DNA from: Hydractinia symbiolongicarpus
Lineage: Eukaryota > Cnidaria > Hydrozoa > Anthoathecata > Hydractiniidae
Length of the DNA stretch: 64,000 bases
Reading direction: 5' to 3'
NCBI RefSeq assembly: GCF_029227915.1
Contig: NC_079875.1
Location: 13,637,001-13,701,000 of the forward strand
This document shows, piece by piece, positions 58,501-64,000 of the stretch. Numbering within the stretch: the first letter of the stretch is position 1; each line of letters starts with the position of its first letter. The notes below the pieces were generated by a model. It made no database searches. It was not told where the DNA came from and was given only the letters and a program-made list of their open reading frames with translations. The translations under genes were made by a program, and so were the position numbers.

Positions 58501-61094
58501 TATAGAAACAACAAATTCAAAAGAAAGTTGGCAAAAGCATTACATATTAAGCACGTTAAACCAACCATGAATGTTCAAGAACAATCAGTGCCATTGAAAT
58601 TGTTAAATTAGGTCGTTATTTTTTATTACTGTTTTTATATAATATTTATGTATCCATAGAAACGCTTACTAACTTTTAATTTGTAAAAAATTACACTCTG
58701 ATGATGTCTACTGGAATGTGTAGACGAATATATAGTTTTTAAAGAAAATCGTTTTACATCCCTCTAATTTTCACAATGATTAAGCTTTTAGTTATTTTAT
58801 TTATAATCAAGTTGTATGCCCGAAATGATATTTTCCAACCTCTTACTTATCTCAGGATGTCGCTTTTTAAAAAGAGATTTATTTTGGAATAGCGTTTACT
58901 TGTGAAGGACGCTTCTTAGCTGAGTAGTAGCCTTGTGCTAAAGAGTTCGCTCCTGATGCGGAAGGTCTTGGGTTCAATCCTCGGCCGAGTCATGCCAGGC
59001 ACTATAAAATTGTAAATCTATCCTTTCTGCTTAACGCTCAGCGTGAGAATAGGTTTAATATCTTAGGCGGTTGTCTAGTTGACGATTGCTGTGCTTGCAT
59101 TACTTTCGCAGCTCAAAGGGAAGCTTTAAATGCACTGGGACCCCCTTCGCAGCACCTTCGTTGATAGCAGTACCAATAGGGACTGAGAGGCTATCATGTG
59201 TAAATAATTTTAATAATAATAATGAAGTTGGGTTATTATTCAAGGAAAGTGTGTCTTTTAAAGGTGAATAATTGATTTATCAAACTGTTGCTAACTTAAA
59301 GTCGTTATTTTACAGATAGGGAACTTTACCTCTTGGTCTCGATAAAATCGTGGTCTAGGCAGCTGCTGTGGAAATCGGGATGGAGAATCTTCACTACAAA
59401 ATAGCAGTTCGTCGACCTTTAGGAAAACAATATGTTTTAACAATTAATCAATATAATTTGGGTTACAACAGTTTTGTTTTCTTTACCTCCTCAATCTGGG
59501 ACACGACTGCCCGTTGCATAACTCGGATCTCGTCAAAACTACGTGATGGCCGCATTTTTCGTCCGGGAAACCTTGAAGCAGTAGCTTTTTTCTGTTTGAT
59601 ATCATTTTCTCCTAAATTCAATTTTTATGAAGTATGTTAGAGTTCGAGTTAATTTAGGTTTAAAGTTTTAACTTAAATGTGTTGATTAAAAAATTTGGAT
59701 TTTGAGCGTTGGATTAAATTCGGCGAATTTAATTTAAGACTTCGCTAAATTAGCATGATGTTTAAGCTAGGGCGACACAAGGGGCTTTTTTCATGCGCAT
59801 GTAACGGGAAGTGTTTCATTCAATGCGCCTGAAAATGTTACGTGTGTAGCCACTACAAAAACCAGCAAAAAAGATGAATCTGGAAACGTGATAGAAGGCC
59901 CCTGGCGGAAGAATGTACCATCAAAAGTTGGTATCATCAAATAAGGGCAAACGCTCAACTTTTTTTGAGTCTCTTTACAACGAATGAAAGAATCGCATAC
60001 TGAAGGTAAAGATTTTATGGGTAATTTTATTTGGTTAATAGAAAATATGTTGAAACAAACTTCAAAGGCGGGCGACACAATGAAACATTTCAAAAAATTG
60101 TCGGCAGCACAAAACTTCTCTCTGCAACAAAATTGTCCCTGCAACAAATGAAAATAAATCTATTTTGTCCCTGTGTTGCTCAGCAACAATATTTGTGTCC
60201 ACAGGGACTATTTTTATGTGTTGTTAAAATTTATTTTTGTAATGGGACACGATGGGACTTTTACATGCGCGATAAAAAGATTTATAAGCTAAACATATTA
60301 AAAAAGTCTCTATATTAAATACACAATCCAAAAAAGAGCAAATGCGATATATTTTTATCCACTTTGTTGTGACGAACGATTTTAAATTCCGGATGAGCAC
60401 GTGGAGATTTCCACAGTTGGACGACTCGTAAAACAAGTATTAAAGAAATTTGTTTACTTACTGACTTGTGCAATTAAATTTTCCATTTGTTTTTGTTTCT
60501 ACAAATAGAATTGGCAAATTACACAGAAACATATATGCCAAAAACTTTAAACACCAGGAATTATGTTTTATGCAGAAATTAAGCTTGAAACAACTAGCGA
60601 AGCATTGAATGCCACATTGTAAAGAATACGTATATTCATCTTTTTTACATAAAGCTTATAATGTGGTTTTAACCATAGTTATGTGGAAAGGTAAAAGCGC
60701 TGAAGAAAAATACATCAATGTGATATACAATACCTTTTTGGCTTCATTAAGCTTATTCTTTAATTTTTGATTCTCTTCCCTAAGTTTGGCATTGTCCTAA
60801 AAAACATTAGATACGATCAATTTTTTTTAATAAACATTCTAACCGCCTGTTTTTATGTCCCCTTTTTTACCGATACAATACTTTAAAATCCCTCGAATTT
60901 TCGTATTTCAAGGAGCACTGTTGTATGTTGTGAGGAATTCGCGGAAATTAGATCTTTTAGGGGTAGCAGTATGTGGATACAAAGCCCAGCTAGTTAAATC
61001 ACTGGAATTTGTCAAAGCCGTTAATCAGTTTTGAGTATAACAGAGTGAAAAATAGTATTACCTTCTTTAGTCTCCTCCCAAAAAAGTTTCCCAT
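49548..61094 (-). CDS. Putative membrane-anchored coiled-coil, YxxM and ankyrin-repeat protein
   Basis: I do not recognise this as a named family. Ten exons join in one consistent frame to 323 residues: 61094-61062, 60796-60734, 60498-60462, 59611-59487, 59416-59330, 56588-56499, 55715-55667, 53987-53952, 52574-52527, 49951-49548. It starts MGNFFGRRLKK, which could be N-myristoylated at Gly2 with a basic patch, although position 6 is Gly rather than Ser/Thr. A short coiled coil follows (about 12-45, LREENQKLKNKLNEAKK). Next comes a basic Ser/Arg segment (RKMRPSRSFDEIR), then a Pro/Arg-rich linker, QQSYINMRKP (YINM at 181-184, a PI3K p85-type site) and about three ankyrin repeats (about 215-323; TWGKTALHWASEMGHTETVRIL is the clearest). 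All phases agree, including the 37-nt exon 3, which restores frame. An adaptor role at the membrane is inference. Introns hold a minisatellite, a piggyBac-like MITE and Penelope-like ends. Confidence 0.75.
50546..50727 (+). mobile_element. tRNA-headed SINE-like element, ankyrin gene intron 9
   Basis: GCGCCGTAGTTTAGTGGTTATAGC (box A like) is followed by GGAGTTCGACTCCC (box B). CGCCGT near the start can pair with ACGGCG after box B, like an acceptor stem. The sequence then runs into a LINE 3' coding remnant, as expected of a SINE or composite that borrows a LINE tail. Confidence 0.5.
50728..50982 (+). pseudogene. 3' coding remnant of a non-LTR retrotransposon
   Basis: An 83-codon frame contains YGIETLSNVGLKLWNSLPNE, FRSKIRNWIP and CPCRICKTF. 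This is the C-terminus typical of LINE reverse-transcriptase proteins (W-N-S-L-P, then a Cys cluster). The upstream RT is absent. A TAA-rich tail follows at 51335-51384. Confidence 0.6.
51335..51384 (+). repeat. TAA microsatellite, probable LINE/SINE tail
   Basis: A run of TAA/AAT trinucleotides about 350 bp past the LINE remnant. Several LINE clades end in such short repeats. Confidence 0.7.
52070..52340 (+). mobile_element. tRNA-like fold-back/SINE relative of the 44.4-kb element
   Basis: TGCCGCACGTAGTGTAGTGG and GGACCGCGGATCGAATC match the core at 44492-44560. The outer arms (CTGTTCATCACTTACG and ATGTTAGTGAAAAACATAG) are eroded. The upstream block 52070-52190 is the reverse complement of 44352-44460. 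Confidence 0.5.
52595..53671. repeat. Minisatellite, about 36-bp unit, about 26 copies plus decayed edge
   Basis: The unit reads (on +) AATGAAAGTTGTATTGTTAC, then TGTGAGATAAAAAAA. Variants differ by length of the A run and T/A at one position. Copies are near identical from 52600 to about 53545 and decayed to 53671. The array lies in intron 8 of the minus-strand ankyrin gene, starting 21 bp from the exon 9 acceptor. On minus each unit contains TTTTTTTATCTCACAG. Confidence 0.95.
54043..54648. mobile_element. piggyBac-like MITE with TTAA duplication and G/C hairpins
   Basis: TTAA flanks both ends (54039-54042, 54649-54652). The perfect 17-bp terminal inverted repeat is CCCTATTCGGTCCGGGG. Just inside each end sits a second palindrome, a run of G, then CGGAATCCG or CGAAATCCG, then a run of C. 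TTAA plus a CCCT start is typical of piggyBac; Kolobok also uses TTAA. It is 606 bp long with no transposase, in intron 7 of the ankyrin gene. Confidence 0.75.
55268..55312. repeat. Palindrome with 15-nt arms
   Basis: ATATTATCATGTCAT and its reverse complement ATGACATGATAATAT are separated by about 23 nt, in intron 7 of the ankyrin gene. It may be a tiny fold-back element or a chance structure. Confidence 0.5.
57186..58426 (-). pseudogene. Broken Penelope-like reverse transcriptase plus GIY-YIG endonuclease
   Basis: 5'-truncated retroelement reading frame. The first piece (58390-58199) has SLFTNVSLDFTI, a typical RT motif region. The second (58214-57903) has MGSPLSPVLAG, the catalytic YVDD and VYRKSTNNN. 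The third (57854-57186) has a helical segment, then CRATCPDQNCESTYIGEVGRR and SGHESVTIDDFEIL, the GIY-YIG nuclease typical of Penelope-like elements. The frame is broken by a shift between pieces one and two (about 58205) and by an in-frame TAG near 57903. The N-terminus is missing, so it is non-functional as it stands. Confidence 0.8.
58393..58611 (+). pseudogene. Second GIY-YIG C-terminal fragment, opposite orientation
   Basis: The + frame reads HHGRDKKSHLVEHVQKSGHQ, VTIDDFEFLSGGYRNN and ends VPLKLLN, nearly identical to the C-terminus of the minus-strand copy. Only the end of the endonuclease is kept; YIG is lost. The few differences suggest separate copies or an old inverted duplication. 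Confidence 0.75.
58913..59225 (+). mobile_element. tRNA-headed SINE with TAA tail
   Basis: CTTAGCTGAGTAGTAGCC (box A like) and TTGGGTTCAATCCTCGG (good box B) are followed by a body of about 200 bp and a short AATAATAATAATG tail. The order head, body, short repeat tail is that of a complete SINE. It lies in intron 5 of the ankyrin gene. Confidence 0.6.
59768..60290. mobile_element. Unclassified repeat with direct GGG-ACAC and CATGCGC blocks
   Basis: GGGCGACACAAGGGGCTTTT with CATGCGC (59771-59800) recurs as GGGACACGATGGGACTTTT with CATGCGC (60242-60268), and GGGCGACACAATG occurs at 60070. On minus the inner part repeats TTGTTGCAGGGACAA. It looks like a decayed element, possibly hAT-like, but I cannot assign it. 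Confidence 0.3.
60307..60428 (+). mobile_element. Helitron-like short element, diverged
   Basis: It starts TCTCTATATTAAATAC, keeps GCGATATATTTTTATCCACTTTG (shared with 17540-17568 in the DNAI1 intron copy) and ends with the hairpin CACGTGGAGATTTCCAC, then GACGACTCG. The last CTAG is mutated to CTCG. Confidence 0.45.
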
Positions 61095-62483
61095 ACTTGT
61101 AATTGTAGTGGTAAATCCTCTGTTTACTTATTTAAACCTATGATAAATCAAGACATTTTCTTTATAAGAAACCTAGAATACCCAGAATACCCTAGTCCAA
61201 TTAACTAAGCTTTCTTCGAGGATATCAACATTTGGTTTCTCTTAAACGAAAGCTTAGAGGCAAATGTGTCAAAGCAATTCCCTAAAATTCTAAATTCTAG
61301 GAGCAAACCCCAAATTAAATAAACACAAACCAGCACCGTTTTATAATGTACTAGTATATTTGCTCGGGTTAGTGATCCGTTCGTGCTCAAACAAAGGATT
61401 TTCTGATAATGATCACGTGAGTAAAGGACAAAAAAATTAACCAATCAAAACTCTCGGTCATATTCTGACTGCAGAAAATTCATTTACGACCCATAGTAAC
61501 TCTTGAGTAACTATTCCGGTTTCTTAGCGGTAAAACAAATTATGCTGTGTGTCTCAACTAATAATGCTCAGAATACCTATTATACCTTAGACCATCAACT
61601 ACTAATCTCTTATTTTATAAATCACATTAGCATGTAAAAGGGGGTTGTGATACTAACCATATAGCGTGTAGTGGTTTTAATGATTCCTGACTAAACACAA
61701 ACTGAAAAGTTGAAATATTGCAAAGATACAGAGTATGACCTAAACTGGATAAAAATAGTGCACAAAATTTTGGGTGGCGTGAAGTATGACTACAATGTTA
61801 AGGGTAATATGCGGTTATATATGGGCTAAGCAAAGAATTACACTGCTGTTTTTCCAAGGAATATTCACAAGGTTTATTGTAAGACAATACGTGTTACCAC
61901 AACAACAACAATCACACAGAAGTTATTGGGAATTCCCCTTTAGAAAAAACAAAGTGATAGTAGGCACGAATGGGCTACTAAGTGGCAAGTTAGCCTTGTT
62001 TACTTATAAGTAATATAAGTAAGCAAAGGCTGCTCAGAGGCTGCTTAAATTTCTGTATCAATAGGTAACTTATCGTGTCATTTAACGCTTGCAAGCATGT
62101 GTATACAACCATCTGACTACCTAAAAAGATATTTCCAAACTTTAAAGATAGCAAATATATTCTATATGCAAAGTTATAACTACATTAAAAATGCGATAAA
62201 ACTCTGTGTCGATAATCCTCTCCGTTCTGATTTGTTGTTTGTTTACCACATGCTGCCATTTTTAAATTTTGGAACTCTCGCCATCAAATTATATTAGTTT
62301 GTAAAGTTATAAATTTAAAATCTACAACAACAATAATGTCAAATAATTTTGAATATAATAAGTTGCGTAGCCAACATTCATAACAAAAGTTTACATACAT
62401 CTACACGTCGAGCACGTCTTTTTTCCAAAATGAATATTGTTGTAAAAGTGTCACTATTTTGTAATCATTATTAAATAAATATT

Positions 62484-62605
62484 ACAACCTCGTTCCCAGG
62501 GCTTATTGTCTCTCATCGGCGCTGCGCTTATTGATAGGTCTGACGAAAATAGGTCTCGCCGTCCGATATGCAAAAAGAGACAACGTGTCCTGGGATCGAG
62601 GTTGT
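62484..62605. mobile_element. Fold-back MITE with ACAACCTCG termini
   Basis: Left end ACAACCTCGTTCCCAGG and right end CCTGGGATCGAGGTTGT are inverted repeats with one mismatch over 17 bp. Inside, TTGTCTCT pairs with AGAGACAA. It is 122 bp and carries the GTCTCGCCGTCC block shared with 33290-33385. Confidence 0.65.
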
Positions 62606-63284
62606 AAATATTAGTATAAATTAAAATAATTATGTCAATCAAAAGAGAAAGGGAAATTCCAGTTTTTTTCACGTGGCCTCTCTTGGTAAAAGAACATCAA
62701 TTGCCGCGTGGTCTACATTGCTCCACCGCCGACTACAAGGCACCTTTTCGACTTTTAAAATCGGGGACAAAAATAAGCGATAAAAGGTCCTAGGGCCGGG
62801 GCTAATTCCGCTCTTTGTCTGTTGATAACCTCGAATAGCGCAAATGCCCTAAGAGCAAATTACGAATATTCTTAAGGATACTATGCGATGATATTTAGCG
62901 ATGGAAGTCTCAGTATGCTAATGTCAGCAGCGGGAGATCACTCAATAAAACAAAAAATACAGTCACGTGATCAGAGGCGAACATTATAAATTTGAAAATA
63001 TCAGCATAAGAAAAAAATTAATTACATAGCTTTATTTAATTAGCAATAACTTAAACTTAATATAACTTGTCATATGAAATACATATATAATAAACGAAGT
63101 TTAAATATTTTAGCTTTTTATTATTCTGAATATTTATACAGGTTAAAGCCACTTCAGTGTTGGAAACACTGCTAATAATGTCGGCTCTGTGTTCTGAATG
63201 TTTACATCAGGTATACACCGACTAGCCTACTCAATTTCCTTCACATGGCATGGGTTGACCCGTAGCGGTGGTAAAGGCACTTGC

Positions 63285-63365
63285 TAAACATGACCGCGCT
63301 GTGGACCGAACCACGGACCTTGTGATTACGAAGCAAACACCATAACCACAAGGCCACCTATTGAC
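63285..63365 (-). mobile_element. tRNA-derived SINE-like head
   Basis: On minus, GGTGGCCTTGTGGTTATGG (box A like) is followed by TCGTAATCACAAGGTCCGTGGTTCGGTCCAC (anticodon-arm and T-arm like; box B GGTTCGGTCC). This is the most tRNA-like of the set, but extra bases and weak stems argue for a SINE. Confidence 0.45.
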
Positions 63366-64000
63366 ACGTATTTAGCAGCTAATAAGGTTATGGTGAATCA
63401 ACTTTGTCCTCACGGTTTTTCTAGGGCTATATTAGTATTTGTCATAACTGGTCTCCTAAGTGCTTTCGATTGAGCATGAATTATTAAAGATGTAGTTAGC
63501 TATAGCTAGTCACAAAACCTGTAGCACAAACAAGTTTAAGGACAAGTTGAGGACACTATCTCGCAGATATACCAAGGGAGAACAATTTTTAAAAAAATTT
63601 GATAAACCTTGTAAAGGAAAACTATATGCAAGACCGTATGACTGAACAAGCTCCATTTTATGATAAGCATCATCTGAGAATATATTCCATTCCAATAAAT
63701 AAGCCCCCAGTCTCACATAATCTGTTTATAAGTTAATTATACGTTTTAAATTTGGAATTAGAATGCCTCTAATTAATTTCGATTAAAGTTTTTTTTGTTA
63801 CCTTGGATCAATGTATATTTCATTTTATTGTATTATCTTCAAATCAAAGTATGTCTTATGACTCGAATAAATAAGCCCTCACTCTTAAATTAGACTCTGT
63901 GTCTTCCCTAATATTTTTATTGGCACCACGTTGTTAAGGTGTTACTGAAATTGAAAGTTTGCAGATGTAAAATAACTATGATTTATCGTCTTAGAACAAT

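Larger units (their letters stand above)
56987..58811. mobile_element. Penelope-like element ends in inverted arrangement
   Basis: The minus-strand 3' part (56987 to about 58400) and a plus-strand 3' part (about 58400-58811) are inverted copies of each other over about 400 bp. Both encode the GIY-YIG C-terminal segment and both continue through TTAGGTCGTTATTTTTTATT into the same tail with a CTGATGA-GTCTAC-GTAGAC-GAA hammerhead-like motif (57069-57099 on minus, 58698-58728 on +). The junction falls inside the reverse-transcriptase region. It lies in intron 5 of the ankyrin gene. Confidence 0.75.
61095..64000. other. Right end of window, no gene supported
   Basis: The region upstream of the ankyrin gene start should hold its promoter; none could be pinned down. 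It contains the fold-back MITE at 62484-62605 and a SINE-like tRNA head at 63285-63365. The small open frames (61205-61444 -, 61786-62013 +, 62097-62297 +, 63510-63716 -) have no domain or splice support. Confidence 0.6.

Noticed and set aside
59791-60147. 118-residue minus-strand protein within the ankyrin gene
   Set aside because: It lies in a repeated stretch in intron 3, in a frame that does not fit the exon chain, with no recognisable domain.
63285-63365. Functional tRNA-Thr-like gene
   Set aside because: The D arm and acceptor stem do not close properly and there are extra bases; similar heads occur elsewhere as SINEs.

Overview
This is a nuclear window from an animal. Coding sequence is cut into many short GT-AG exons, the DNA is AT-rich (by eye about two thirds A+T), and the gaps are full of small transposable elements. 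The gene content is a ciliary dynein intermediate chain, a METTL25-type methyltransferase, LRR-EGF receptors with tyrosine-bearing tails, and a coiled-coil/ankyrin protein. Together with the style of the repeats it suggests a non-bilaterian or invertebrate animal, most likely a cnidarian such as a hydrozoan. That placement is inference; no species-level marker is present.

Layout. 1-12 kb holds two related LRR-EGF single-pass receptors pointing at each other: a short one on + (1658 to about 4087) and a long one on - (11614 to 7587). For the long one I could chain four phase-0 exons, which add a cytoplasmic tail with an ITAM-type tyrosine pair. 16.3-31.1 kb is a complete 25-exon outer-arm dynein intermediate chain (DNAI1 type, 691 aa after joining). 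32.1-32.8 kb is a one-exon orphan gene on - with a Gly/Tyr-rich C-terminus. 35.0-48.5 kb is a complete 12-exon METTL25-family methyltransferase (581 aa); its first intron carries a 2.6-kb terminal-inverted-repeat element. 49.5-61.1 kb on - is a 10-exon gene I could assemble in a consistent frame (323 aa): an MGNFFGRR start that may be myristoylated, a coiled coil, a YINM motif and C-terminal ankyrin repeats. I do not recognise it as a named family. 61-64 kb has no gene I can support.

Mobile DNA. I see Helitron-like short elements (TC start, hairpin, CTAG end) arranged head to tail; a TTAA-flanked piggyBac-like MITE with G/C-tract hairpins and a solitary half copy; an inverted pair of Penelope-like element ends with GIY-YIG coding sequence, a broken reverse transcriptase and hammerhead-like motifs; at least seven different tRNA-headed SINE-like sequences; LINE remnants; fold-back MITEs; and a minisatellite of about 36 bp whose every unit contains a strong 3' splice-site look-alike, lying 21 bp from a real acceptor.

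The genes do not form an operon or one obvious pathway. DNAI1 serves motile cilia and METTL25 is a predicted methyltransferase. The receptors and the ankyrin protein both carry SH2-type tyrosine motifs, but nothing here shows that they act together. All exon joins were made by eye from splice sites, reading phase and protein sense, without transcripts.
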